Shown: positions 38,885 through 53,200 of the stretch, piece after piece | Position numbering within the stretch: position 1 is the first letter of the stretch | Layout of the letters: each line of letters starts with the position of its first letter | The notes under the pieces: generated by a model | The model's database searches: none | What the model was told of the DNA's origin: nothing | The model's input: only the letters and a program-made list of their open reading frames with translations | Program-made: the position numbers and the translations under genes | Assembly: GCA_030533445.1 (NCBI GenBank) | Contig: CM060076.1 | Span: 27,805,103-27,869,102, forward strand | Reading direction: 5' to 3' | Length of the DNA: 64,000 nucleotides | DNA from: Cyprinodon diabolis | Lineage: Eukaryota > Chordata > Actinopteri > Cyprinodontiformes > Cyprinodontidae

Positions 38885-39190
38885 AACAGAGCGCTTACCT
38901 TACCAGACCCCAGCTGCCCCTCGATCCTCTGGCTGCACAAAGAGATAAACAGTCCGACCGGTTTAGTTCTGCTCCACTCCGGGGCGGAAGTCCCGCCTCT
39001 TCAGTCTGCCTTAGTCTCAACCTTTTTTATTATTATTATTGTTCATTTACAGCCACCAAAGCAGAGTGGACAATATGAGGGAAGGATGCTGCTCCTTGGC
39101 TGCAGGTGCATGAAGGAGGATGCGCTGATCAGATCTCCTTCTGACAGGAGCGGCGCTCCGCTCTCAATGACGTAATGTGGGCGGAGACAA
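38885..39190 (-). promoter_or_regulatory. enpp5: Probable enpp5 promoter and untranslated first exon
   Basis: A GC-richer island in AT-rich surroundings. On the minus strand an untranslated exon could end at 38,899, where the sequence reads GGTAAG/GTAAGC (two possible donors), and splice to the acceptor before about 35,388. Upstream lie GC boxes (GGGCGG near 38,981 and 39,180) and a CRE-like TGACGTAA at 39,168-39,175. The transcription start is not determinable. Confidence 0.5.
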
Positions 39191-39329
39191 TGGGTGGGAG
39201 GCAGAACCAGCAAAACAAACACATAACCCCTGAAATTATAACTTATTTTGTTTTAGATGAGCGTGAAATACGGAAGAGGATTAGGGCCACTGAAAAAAGT
39301 AAACTGATTTTTTAATATTATTTCAGTTT

Positions 39330-40225
39330 AATGTGGGGGGAAAAGTCAGAATTCTGACTTTAATCCCAGAATTCTGACATTAACCTCAATATTCTGACTT
39401 CTTTCTCAGAATTCTGACTTTGATCTCAGCATTCTGACTTTAATCTTAGAATTCTTTTTTCTGAGAATTCTGACTTTAATCTCAGAATTCTGACTTTTTT
39501 CTGAGAATTCTGACTTTAATCTCAGAATTCTGACTTTTTTTCTCAGAATTCTGACTGAATTTTCAGAATTCTAACTGAATTCTGACAACTAACAAATATG
39601 TTAGCATCAAACCGTAGCCATGTCTGTTTTATAGACTAGCTCTCTTGTTTTAATGACCTTCTGCTCCTCCATTATTTCGTCTTTTTTCTCAGAATTCTTA
39701 CTGAATTCTCAGAATTCTGACTTTTTTTTTTCAAAATTCTGACTTTAATCTCAGAATTCTGACGTTTTTCTCAGAATTCTGAATTTAATCTCAGAATTCT
39801 GACTTTAATCTCAGAATTCTTTTTTTTTCTCAGAATTCTGACTTTAATCCCAGAATTCTGACTTTTTTTCTCAGAATTCTTACTGAATTCTCAGAATTCT
39901 AACTCAATTCTGACCGCTAACAAATATGTTAGCATTAAGCCGTAGCCATGTCTGTTTTAGAAACTAGCTCTCTTGTTTTAATGACCTTCTGCTCCTCCAT
40001 TGTATCCTTTTTCTCAGAATTCTGACTTTAATCTCAGAATTCTGACTGAATTCTCAGAATTCTGACTGATTTCTCAGAATGCTGTCTTTTTTCTCAGAAT
40101 TCTGAGAATTCTAACTGAATTCTGACAGCTAACAAACATGTTAGCATCAAGCCGTAGCCATGTCTGTGTTAGAGACTAAACTAGCTCTCTTGTTTTAATC
40201 ACCCTCTGCTCCTCCATTAATGAAA
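39330..40225. repeat. Minisatellite with palindromic EcoRI core and higher-order structure
   Basis: Dozens of units of roughly 17-20 bp with consensus TCTCAGAATTCTGACTTT. The core CAGAATTCTG is a perfect palindrome containing GAATTC. Three times the array is interrupted by the same roughly 100-bp unique-looking segment (begins 'aacaaatatgttagcat', ends 'ctgctcctccatta') at about 39,580-39,680, 39,910-40,005 and 40,120-40,220, so the array is a higher-order repeat whose superunits are about 330 and 210 bp apart. Confidence 0.95.
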
Positions 40226-40329
40226 TAGCATCACTGGGGACCCCTCGAGCACGTAAAAAGTTGCCTAATTCCGTCCTTTTACACATCTGTACTTTGAAAT
40301 TAGACGATCTGAGCGCAGTGATTTTTTAT

Positions 40330-40980
40330 AACATACATGAACAATATAGAACATTAATAATTACAAACGAATACAACAACAAAGGGCATTAAAGAATTTT
40401 AAAATGTCAAAATCAAACCCAATCTATGCTAGAGGGTTATAATTCTTTAAGAGCAGTTCTAATTTGCATATGGCTTTAGCATTTGAACAAAATTTTAAGG
40501 ATCCTATATAGATATTAATAGAAGATAATAAAATCTGGAAATTAGGTTTTTGTTGTAAATATTTGGAGGTGTGAATGTGATATTTACCATAAATAATAAA
40601 AAAAAAATTATAACATATAAAAATTTTATTTTGACAAGTTCACATTTCTCCATCCCAAGCAAAACATCCTTATCTGTTAAAGTAATGTTAAGACTTTTTT
40701 TGATAAAAAGAAAAAATTGACATCTCTCTCCAGAATATTTTGTTATAATTACAATCCACAAAAAAAGATGAATAAGCTTTTCTTCATAATTTTTACAAAA
40801 AGTACACATTGAATCCAAATTCCATTTATATCCTTTTATCAAAAATGCTTTAACAGGATAAATATATGAATAATTTTATAAGAAATATATCTTACTTAAT
40901 TTTTTATTAAGTACTTTTTAAGGAGCAATCAAGTCCACTTCCAATTTATATTTTCAAAAGCGTTCTGAGCGCAGTGATGA
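40330..40980 (-). pseudogene. L1-like LINE ORF2 fragment
   Basis: The minus strand reads VKAFLIKGYKWNLDSMCTFC, then KNYEEKLIHLFLW, and later SLNITLTDKDVLLGM, matching the zinc-knuckle-like CxxC...HLF region and 3' tail of fish L1-type reverse transcriptases. The open frame at 40,504-40,842 is the remnant. Flanks are AT-rich and there is no RT core, so the copy is truncated at both ends. Confidence 0.7.
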
Positions 40981-41704
40981 GCTGATCCTCTGGATCTGAC
41001 GTAAAAAGTGCACACTTAACACACAAAAAATATAATTATTACAAAAAGTATCCACAAGGTGTCAGTCATGTTCCACTTCAGAACTTTATAGACCAGATAA
41101 TATGCTAAAAAAAATACACTTATTTACCAGTAAGGGTATTTTCATTTTCATTCTTAATTCTATTTCAGCTAGATTTTCAGTATTTTACCCTTTTAATGAA
41201 CTTGTTCTATATTTATTATGACACAACTCTTAAGTACAATTTCTTGTAAGTTGTTTTAATTTTGAAAATAGTGCAGAAATTTCAAGCAAGAGGAATATTA
41301 ATAAAACATAGGGGGTTATTTATTCTTTTTAACACCACAATTAAAAATCCAACTCTAGAGAAATTAAGGCGGCAGCATAATGCTGTGGTGATCAAAAGCT
41401 GGTCAGGGTTGATTTTCTTCTAATGACGGAACAAAACCAGTTAGAAGTCTTGTGAGATTTAATGTTGAGGCAGAGTTTCACTTTCCAGAAGGTGAAAAGG
41501 TCCAATGGATTAACTTATATCCAAGATATTCTAAAATATCACGTTTCTAACAAAATATTTTAAATTGTATGCTGCGTATATGAATGAAGCCCCTATTAGA
41601 TAACGCAAGATAGAACCTTCTTTTCTCACAATTTGAAGTGTTTGGGATATTCCATTTCTCAGTTTGGAGTCCACATATTGATGGAAAGGCATTTCAACCT
41701 GAAA
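40981..41704. other. Unassigned AT-rich spacer
   Basis: No gene or repeat recognised. Confidence 0.35.
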
Positions 41705-41995
41705 TTAGAAAGTGTTATTGACACGAATCAAATAAGTTCTTTGGCGCTTGGGTCCCGGCAGAAGACTTTGATGCTGTGAATCAACATTTGCTAGGATGAG
41801 TAACCTAGGAAAAGGATTAGGGGAGTCTTCCGGCATGGGGCCTGGACACTGATGGTGGAATAAGTCAGAGGATGAGTGAGACTTAGAATAGTCTGATGGT
41901 CTATTCACACCAAAAGTGTTTTGGGTGTCATAAACCAGTGGAGGCAGGCCAGGGCGCCAGGCGCCACCCCACTGACCAATGATCTTGTTTAAGAC
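41705..41995 (-). repeat. Dispersed repeat, 'GCGCCAAAG' family, copy 3
   Basis: The reverse complement reads CACCATCAGTGTCCAGGCCC, later CTTCTGCCGGGACCCAAGCG and CCAAAGAACTTATTTGATTC, aligning with 19,390-19,500 and 10,625-10,670. Confidence 0.65.
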
Positions 41996-42074
41996 ATAAA
42001 AAAACAAATAATAATCTAATTATATGATTAAAATATTTCTAAATATATCAAAGTATATTTTTAGATGTGTAAGA

Positions 42075-42415
42075 TAAATCTTTCATCTTTATCTGGAACA
42101 AACTTCCAGAAAAATGTAAAAGTGCGGAAAGCCTGAGTTCCTTAAATCAAGAATAAAAAAACATTTGTTTAGGATTGCCTTCGACTGTTCTAGTTAAACA
42201 GTTCAACTGAAACTTTTAAACTTTTATTTTCTTTAGTCCAACTGTTTTTAATATTTTTTTGTTTCTGCGTTTGTTTTATTTATTTTTTCCTACTTGCTTT
42301 GATTCTGTTTTATTTCCCTATATTTTAATCATGTAAAGCACTTTGCATTGTCTCTGTACTGAATTGTGCTATACAAATAAATTTGCCTTGCCTTGACTTG
42401 CCTTTCATGTAAAGC
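42075..42415 (+). pseudogene. LINE 3' fragment, L2/CR1-like (family C), copy 1
   Basis: Reads IWNKLPEKCKSAESLSSLNQ near 42,095, then a 3' UTR ending 'actgaattgtgctatacaaataaa' and a (TTGCC)n-like tail. The same element is present, longer and inverted, at 50,795-51,310. Confidence 0.75.
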
Positions 42416-43085
42416 TGTTTCGTTCGTCGTCAGATCGGTGATATATTTCCATCCTGAGGTTAAAAATCTTTACCCATAGACCCTCGTTAAAAGTTGTAGA
42501 TGCACAGTAGCTCATCTTCAATGCAAAAGGGTAGGGCCAGGCAGAGTGCAGCTCTCCTGCCACTGTTTAAAACGCTTAAAGGCTGGATAATATGCTGGTC
42601 AACATGCTTTAATCTGCTCAGTTCTGTTGGTATACGTTGCAGAAAAGCTTGGCTTCATTAACTTTGATGAGTTGGAAAGGTAGTTTTAAAACATTTGTTA
42701 ACAAGTGAGAAAGCCATTTAGGCCAGAAAAACTTTTAACAGAGGAGAATCTAAAGACTACCTTAACTTAACTGTAAACATTTTTGCTCTTACTGACCAAT
42801 CAGAGGACAGAAAATGCTGAAGTTAGGGTTTGCCCGCTAGCTGGCCCTGTGGGAAAAATCAACATCTGATTGGTGGAAGAAAATGTTCCTCACTAATATT
42901 GTTAGGGTAACATCAGCCAGCACTGCTGATTCTGAAGGCCCTGGGTTTGACTGACATAGAAACACACTAAGGTTGTGAATGTAGGTTAGTGTTTCTGATT
43001 GATTTTAGGCCAGCACAGAAGGCCTTGAAGGTCCTGACAGTACCACCACTGAGGTGGCATCATCACCTTGTGTATTTGTTAAAGT
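42416..43085. other. Unassigned spacer
   Basis: No recognised gene or repeat. Confidence 0.35.
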
Positions 43086-43087
43086 TT

Positions 43088-45274
<2,187 letters not shown>

Positions 45275-45515
45275 GTGTGGAGTAGCGGCCTAGTGGTTAG
45301 GGCATAGAGCTTGGAATCCAGAGGTTCTGAGTTAAGGCCCCACTCCCACCGATTGCCACTCTGGTTCCCTGAGCAAGACCCTTAACCTCACACTGCTCCC
45401 TGGGCGCCCCACGATGGCAGCCCACTGCTCCCCAAGGGGATGGGTTAAATGCAGAGAGTTCATTTTGTTGCTCTGTACTTGTGACAGTGTAATGACAATA
45501 AAAGCTGGAAAAAAA
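45275..45515 (+). mobile_element. tRNA-derived SINE
   Basis: The head has an A-box-like TAGCGGCCTAGTGG (45,283-45,296) and a degenerate B box GGTTCTGAGTT (45,323-45,333), followed by the typical fish SINE body 'gagcaagacccttaacctcacactgctccc' and a tail with 'aataaaagc' and A-rich sequence. The B box differs from GGTTCGAnTCC, so the copy is probably silent. Confidence 0.8.
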
Positions 45516-45779
45516 GAAAAAACTAAATGGTAGAGATCCCCATTAAAGTCTAATTTGATTACGGCAATTTAGACTTATATAAAATCTATATCCTACACAG
45601 ACTAATAAAATACTATGTAAAAAATGTCTATGTAAACAAACCTTGCCGTCCCTCAACAAGAAAGATGATCTGGACTTCCAGGAAGCCTTTTTGTACAATG
45701 AAAGCTTCCGTATAGCTGGAGGGGAGAGTTGGTGGGGGGAGCTGAAAATTACACACTATAGCTTTAATTAACTATTCCA
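45516..45779. other. Unassigned spacer
   Basis: Nothing recognised. Confidence 0.3.
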
Positions 45780-46420
45780 CAGTAGTTATGGCTGTATGCT
45801 CGGGACAAATGTTCTCTAGCATTTTTATGTGCCAAATAATCCACCCCCACAGCATGATGTTGCCAGCGCTGTGTTTTTCTGTCTGGATGGTGAGTGCAGG
45901 GCAATATGAAGAGTTACTTTCTCCAAACTTTTTTTTTACCTTTCCCTTGACAGCAAGAAGGAGGATTTTTTAAAAGTTTCATGTGGCTTGCAGCACACTA
46001 TGGGATTTTATAGGGCTTTCTTTTAAAACTTGCTTCTTCCCCTGAATTATTTGATAAAGGCCATGATGTGTGGCAGCTACCAGATTAACCATCGACTTTT
46101 TTTGAAGAATGCTGTTTCTGATAGTTTTTGTAGATGGTCATTGTCTTGGTGCATTTGTAGTTGCTACATGCTCTAACCATTTCTGGCTTATAAAATGAGC
46201 AGCACTCTGTGAGATATGTTCCGTTATTTCCCAAACCTGCTGTAGTTATCTTGTTACTTAATCTTCATGAAGCTGTTTGTCCATTATTGTCTGCCAAACC
46301 TCTGAGGTCTTTAAAAAAACAGCTGCATTTGTACTGAGATTAAATGATGCAAATTTATGAATTAAACATTTTAACAGAAGGGATGTTAGGTCTGAATGCA
46401 AAGTTCAGTTCATAATAAAA
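45780..46420. repeat. Degraded DNA-transposon-derived repeat
   Basis: Contains in order 'ccacagcatgatgttgcca', 'tagttgctacatgctctaacc', 'gccaaacctctgaggtctt' and 'ctgcatttgtactgagatta', the order in which they occur in a long, abundant teleost repeat that I recognise. The copy is diverged with no open frame. Confidence 0.55.
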
Positions 46421-46834
46421 TTTGAACTTTGAAGTTATGCTTCACAATGTTTTCTGGCCGGTCACATTACATTGACATTTTTAGTTCAAGGGGCCTGAAC
46501 TCTTTAGGGATCTTTATAATATAAATTATCTTAGAGGAGTAGTGTTTATTTTTGTATCTTACTGGAACAGTTTGCGTTGATCTTTTTGTTTCATGATGTA
46601 TTGTCATAGGTTCCAGAATGCTTAAACTCTGATGTACAGTGAGATCCATCTAGCTCTTTACAGCAGGGAAAGCCCTGCAAGGAAACAATGCAACCCCAGA
46701 TTTTCAGAACCAGGTCTATGGGAGTCTGTGTCCAACGTGGTGCCTATTGTGTCATTGACTCTGGTCCTTTGTGCTTGATTTGTTCTCCGTTTTTCATCCT
46801 ACATTACCCAGATCTCAATAGAGAACGGGGGGGG

Positions 46835-47214
46835 GGCGCTCCTATTGGGCCGCCGCTGCTTTCCCTCAATGCGGGATCGGCGCACAAAGAGCGCGCATCC
46901 AATCACAACAAGCTCCTGCTAGAAACCCAGCCAGTTTCCACCGCCCTCTTATTTACATCCAGTCCAACCTGACCAATCAGGAGTCGGCACAGCGCAGGAT
47001 TTTTGACCTCTCCAGCCAATGGCATTAGGAGGCACAGAGTTTTGTGGGAGTGCATATTGTCAACATATTATCCAAGGTGGTTCAGATATTGATCCAGTAT
47101 TCCTAGGTGGTTCAAATTCAACTCTCGCTGCCCCCTTTTTGGTTTTGACCTGATTTTTTTTCTTCCCTTCCCATCGAGCTTGGTTGGAAAAAAAAAACAT
47201 TTACGCGCATAAAA
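46835..47214 (+). promoter_or_regulatory. hmgn3: hmgn3 promoter with four CCAAT boxes
   Basis: A GC-rich stretch upstream of the hmgn3 start codon with NF-Y-type CCAAT boxes at 46,899-46,903, 46,973-46,977 and 47,016-47,020, and an inverted one (ATTGG) at 46,844-46,848, plus a G10 run at about 46,827-46,836. I see no TATA box at the expected place. This is a CCAAT-rich, CpG-type promoter as expected for a broadly expressed chromatin protein gene. The 5' UTR extent is unknown. Confidence 0.65.
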
Positions 47215-47229
47215 ATGCCGAAGAGAAAG
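47215..47229 (+). CDS. hmgn3: hmgn3 exon 1 coding part
   Basis: MPKRK, then donor GTGAGT at 47230. The first coding exon of HMGN genes characteristically encodes only these residues. Confidence 0.9.
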
Positions 47230-50200
47230 GTGAGTCCTGTCCCTGCCATCCGGCCGGCGCACTTCTCTGTAGTTTTTTCCATCTCCTCAGCTGTCGCTTT
47301 GGACCAAAATAGCGGTGCGCGATTCCTGTGGAGGCAGGCAGGTGAGGCGAGGCAAAGTTTCAGGGAACCTGCTCTTTCCAAACGCGCCCTATTCTTTATT
47401 TTATATTTTGACGACATGTTTGTCTTTATTTGGCTTTTTACACCATGAATACTTTAGTGTTCATTCCACCGATCCAGCCGTGCGCACTGCTGAATGTCAG
47501 CTGGATGGAGGGATGGATGGACGGACGCGTAAATCTCATTCTAGATGTGCGCATAGAGCTTTTCATTTAAGAATATTTTCATTATATCGTCTAATGAAAA
47601 ATGATTTTGCGCCTTCTGGTCTAATTTTAGTGCAGTGTTGAGAAATGGTAGGGGCCAACCCAAATGAGAGATTAAGGAGGGATAGGAGAGGAAGGCAGGA
47701 GGAATCAGGAAATGGAGCTTTGCGTCTCCACTGTCTAAACAGCGTCACATGTCGAGTCCAACTGGATTGTGTAAGTGCGTATGTGGCTGCATCACATGCA
47801 ATCTGCTATTGTCTGAATCTCCTCTGAGGGCAGAGAATGGAGGGGAGGGGGGCTCCAGGGCCCACATGTAGTTGATGTGATTGTGCAGCTACCTACACCT
47901 GCATGCAAAAAGTGTCGACTTGTCCTAGAGCTTCGGGCCGAACATAAATCGTGAGCTGTAGACTCACACTGTACGATTAAACCCTGCGGTTAGTCGTACA
48001 GTGTGAGCAGGAGCTGTGCAACGACTGAAAAAAATCGCACAGTGTACGCCCAGCTTAATACAGACGGTGGCAGCAGTAATACTCTGAAGGGGAATGTTCA
48101 AACTTTGTAAACATTTAACCTTTTCATATATTAACAACTACTTGACAACAGAAACACTGTGGTTAATTATGCACATCAATATAAAGACATGAAAGATGAG
48201 AGATACAGAATTAATGCTCTTTTCAGAACTAAATTTAGAATTTTTTGGGGTAAAGATAAAAAATTATGATCCTCTGCAAGTCATCTAGGAGTCTTCAGTG
48301 AAATAGATAAATAACTACTTTAATAATCACTTAAAAAATAATTAATAATTAGTAGATTTAAATATAATTTTTTGCTTAGTTATTATTGATAAAAGTAGGT
48401 AATGACAATGTAAAATATGTTCGTCCCAGAACTCCAACCTGAAAGAATTATACCTTTTTTTTTTACACAGCATAGATGTTTAAATATATGTGTCTATTAG
48501 TTGGCAAAGGCTGCAGGAAAGTATAGTTTGTCTTTATTTAGAAAATGTGGATGTTGTGCTCGTTCCTGTTGGAACAGTGTAGATTGACCCTGAGGTTCGG
48601 GCACCTTTTGGCCACCCCTCAATGTACATTGGTTATTGACTGGCCACCCCTATTAGGATTTTCTGCTCTCTGCTACTAGTTTGGATTTATGTTATTCTTT
48701 GACTTAGTAAAAGAAACCATAATTTGAAAACATTATTTTTAAACATACTCAACTTCTTTTGTTCTTTACCAGATAATATAACCCCCCCTCATGATCTGAA
48801 ACGTTTAAGAGTGACAAAGCTAAACAATAGATGGTGGCAAATTAGTTTCACTCTTAGTGATACCATATTGCCCTTCAGGTGAGGAAATCTATTTATATTT
48901 ATTAGATATAATTAACAATATCTATTAGATCTCTAGTAAATAATATTTCCTCTTTATATATTTATAAAATATATTAAAGGTCTAGAGTAAAAAGCCGGGA
49001 TAAAAAGATGAGTAGTTGAAAGATTTAAATTCTGTAAGAGCTCTATAAGGAAAGAGGGAGGCCGTTGCAGAGGGCTGCAGCTACCCTATAGTCACCAGTG
49101 CAATCCTAGGAACCACCAACAGCAGTAGGTTCTCAGAGCTCTCACAATGGCAGTTTTATTGTAAGAGCTCAGAAAGATAAGGAAGAGCCTGACTATTTTA
49201 AACATTTAAGTGAGTAAGAGTCCTGCTTGTCAAGGTCCTATTGGAGTCTGTGGTTATGGACTGGCTTAAAAAAAGAAATTGGAAAGTCACAGTCCATGTC
49301 TTGGACACGCACTTTCTATGGCGGCTGGTAAATCACTGACTCTACCTGCAGTCCACGCTTTATCAATCTACCCTACACTCTTAGAATGAATTTTGTTTTA
49401 CAATCCTGACAATGCTGTGGGTACATGTGAAACCTATTCCTCCTTTTCTACTACATTTTTTCTTCCTTCCACTAAACTTTCAGTCAATATACTTGGATTC
49501 GGCACTCTGAACAGACAGCTTTTTCAGCAATAACCTTTTGTGTTTCACCTCCTACATATGGAGGGTTGGAAAAATGCTACCTCAGCAGCCTTTGCCATGA
49601 TCATTAATAAATAAACTTTCAGACATTTCAGTTTACCTGTATGGAAAGAAACTGTGTATTGACACAGTTAGCATCACTGTTGCTTCGTAACAAGAGGATC
49701 CTGGATTTGAATAGTTCAATCTTTCTGAATGGACTTTCCATTGTCTCCCTGTGTATTTTTGGTTTCTCTCTGGGTATTCCAGCTTCCTCTTGCAGGCCTT
49801 ATACATGACTGTTAGATCACTCAGTCTCCATGAATTGTCCTTGGGTGTAACTTTGAGCTGTATCCTTGCATTTATGCAGCCTACAGCGTTATTTGGGCCA
49901 ACAGGCCGCTAAGGTGAGGCTGAATTCTTCACCTATGCTTTGGGCTGCTGCTGTTTACAGCCCGCTTGTCCCCCAAGAAGCTCTGTTCTCAGTCTGGAAG
50001 ACAGATGCATCTTTTATTAAAGTGGAAATCACCAGAGAGCTTCCGGCATCATCATGGTGCATATAATTTACACAATATGAACCTGTAGTGCATCTTTAAG
50101 CAGTTTTAAGGCCATAAAAAGAAAGGAAACATGGTAATTAAATCACTCAGGTGGAACTTCATCTAACGCTGATTTCTGTTAGATGTGCAAAAGTGCACAT

Positions 50201-53200
50201 TGATAAATCTTAATTAGTTTTGAAAGCCTTTAGAGTTTAAGTATTATTTCCTTTAGGGGCGGGCAAACTGGGCCTGTAATTTAGTTTTAACAATGAGCAA
50301 AATGGCATAAATTCTCATGAAAAGCCGAATTCCTAAAACTGTTTTCTCAATTCATGATTTCCAAGTAATTTAAAAATCTCCTAGGAAAAATAGTGCATCT
50401 ATTCAGGCTTGGTGTGCTGAAAACGATGGATCATACTGTTGTACATTCAAGTTTAAAACATGTATGAAAAGAGGAAAAATGGCACGCTTCTGGACTTAAG
50501 TGTCCTTGTTTAAGTAGAATTTTTTTTTTTTTTAAGGTAAAAATCTTTTTACCCCAATTTTGTAAGATAAATTTAAAGCATTTCCACAATGTAATTTTCA
50601 GTTTATCTTTACCATCAGAAATTGTAACAATCCAAAAAGACCTTTTACGCTCATTACTGTTAAACAAGACTTTTCTAGAGCTGCAAAGGTTTATTGAGTC
50701 CTTAAGTGAAAAGATTATCTATTACTTTTAAAATATAAAGGCTACTATAAAAAAACACCTTCATAGATAAATAGATTAAATCATGTATGCCATGAAGAAG
50801 AGCAAGGCATGTTTATTTATAAAGCACAATTCAGTACAATAACAATTCAGTATTGTAATTCAATATTAAACAAAATAGAAGGAAAATTAAAGCACAATAA
50901 AGGCAAACAAAGATAAAAAAAACACGATAAAAGCAGGTAGTAAAACAAATGAAACAGATCACAACCTTAAACTAATGATACCTCAGTTAACAGTTTAACT
51001 TCATCAGTCAAAGGCAGCTCTAAACAAATTCGTTTTTAACTTTGACTTAAAAGAACTCAGGCTTTCAGCACTTTTCCAGTCTTCTGGGAGTTTGTTCCAG
51101 ATCAGTGGAGCATAGGAACTAAATGCTGCTTCTACATCTCTGGTTCTGGGAGTACAGAGTAGGCTGGAACTAGAAGACCTGAGTGGTCTGGGAGGATCTG
51201 ATACACTGGCAACAAATCTGTTATGTATTGAGGTGCTGATCCATTCAGTGATTTATAGACTAACAGATGGATTTTAAATTCTATTATTTGAGCTACAGTA
51301 AGGACTTCAGAAATAAACTATCTGACTGAATTTTTCAGTCCAATTAGATAAAAAGTAGCAGATTTATTATTAATTGTATTCTGTTGTAGAGTTTCAATGC
51401 AGATGTAAAAGTTGGAAAGGACCTGAAAAGATTGTTTTTCTGTGGTACTTAAAACAATGAGGGGGAAGGTAAAGAGGAGCCCTTTTGTCAGTTAATGCAA
51501 TCAGTCCAGTTGATATTATTTTTATGAGACAAGAAATACTTCATGGCTTCCTCTGTAGCCATTATGCTTTTTATATAAATATATATGGCAACATGCGCTG
51601 TATATATACAATATGATCTATTTCAACAATGTTCCTACTCTGACATGGAAGGAGAAGTCTATTTTTTGCTCTGGGAACCTTTTTAAGAAGCAATTATTTA
51701 TTTTATTATTATTTTTTATTATTTTTTTTATTAAGGTAGGTCAATGTATTGCAGGCTAAGAGTAAAGGCTACTTTCCATTTTTGATCATCGGGCTAGATC
51801 TGAGATCTGAGTCTAAAATTAGGATGGAAGACGGAAAAACTATAAGATGAAATTATGCTAAATGTCTCATCCACCATAAAGAAAATAGCAGCTTCTTCAG
51901 CCAGTCGTTTAGTCTAATACGAAGTATGAAAGTAGCATAATTTTTATTCATATTTTAAAAATACATGTCAGGGGCAGGAAAATACTGTGTAATAAATAAG
52001 ATACAACATATCTGCAATGAATTATGAAATATTGGTTCCTGGAAACCAGATTTAAGAACAAACCTGTATTAATCGACATCTTGGTAAAAAATAAATAAAA
52101 GACTCTAGTTGTTGTAATTGATATTTTATAAGCACTTATGAGCACAAATAGATGCTTTTCAAATCATTTGACTAAACATGATTTGATTTTAATAGCTAGT
52201 ACTAAATTCCTAAGCTATTTCAAGCATATTCCAACATTCTCTGAATTATTTAATAGTTGGCTTACATGAAGAAACAATTAATTTGAAAAAAAATACTAAT
52301 TAACTGAGTGATCTCATTTATTCAAAATACCTGAGGTAAACAAGAGCCGTGTGATATAAATAAATTATGCAACAGCAGAAATGTTGGTGAACATGGCAGT
52401 GACAAATCAGTTGCATGTTTTCCTCCTTCATTTTTTCTTACGTTTCTCTGTGACCTTTTAACATTTTAGGCTTTTGTTATCTGCTGTTTCTGGTAGGTGC
52501 AACTGCTTCTGTATTGCTGTCCAACTGGTTTAATAGATCATTTTTATATAAAATGCAATTAAATAATCATTGGAAAGTATATGCAAGAACTGTTGCGTTC
52601 CCGATGATGTTCCAAAATTATACATGAACCATCCTTAATGTTAACTGTGAAGATGTTTGTTTTTCAGCCTCTTATTTTATCTTGTTTCAGTCTCCAGAGG
52701 GTGCTGAGGGTAAGGAAGCCTCTAAAGTCACAAAGCAAGAGGTAAATATTTAACATGAGGGTTTTTCTTTTGTGTTGTTAATGTGTGGGGAGTGTTGGTT
52801 ATAACATGCTGTAGATTTGTGTGGACTGTAGTGATGCTGAATATGAATGAGCAAACAGGGTAGATGGATAATTAGGATGTTTGTAGCAGTCAGTTGAACA
52901 GATCTGCAGAACAGCCCACAGAGGTATATTTGATGTCTCTCTGTCTCTTTCTGTCACCACCTTTCTCATCTCTCATCTCTTGCTCACTCAAGCCCACCAG
53001 AAGGTCAGAGAGATTGTCGGCGGTAAGTTTCCTTCTCCCCTGCCTGTCTTCACCTCTGTAGCTCTCCTCCTCTCCCTCTTTCAGACTCCCCTCATTATGA
53101 CGAGACCAAAATTCCTAAATCCAGTTTATGGCTTTGATCAAGTCGCTATTTATAAATATCATAAAGCGTTTCTCTTGGGAAAGAGTCTGTCCTGATATGC

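Larger units (their letters stand above)
35389..38898 (-). other. enpp5: enpp5 5' intron
   Basis: Between the probable untranslated first exon and the first coding exon. It contains a LINE end (35.59-35.80 kb) and repeat family B copy 2 (37.64-37.95 kb). An irregular compositionally mixed segment at 35.87-36.12 kb is unassigned. Confidence 0.5.
47230..52690 (+). other. hmgn3: hmgn3 intron 1
   Basis: 5.5 kb. It contains a hairpin-bearing repeat at 47.93-48.06 kb and the inverted family C LINE fragment at 50.80-51.31 kb. Otherwise AT-rich. Confidence 0.6.

Noticed and set aside
39330..40225. CRISPR-like array
   Set aside because: Short palindromic repeats are present, but they are tandem with no uniform spacers, and the genome is eukaryotic; this is a minisatellite.
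45283..45340. Possible tRNA gene
   Set aside because: A- and B-box-like motifs are present, but the sequence continues into a SINE body and does not fold as a tRNA cloverleaf with proper arms.
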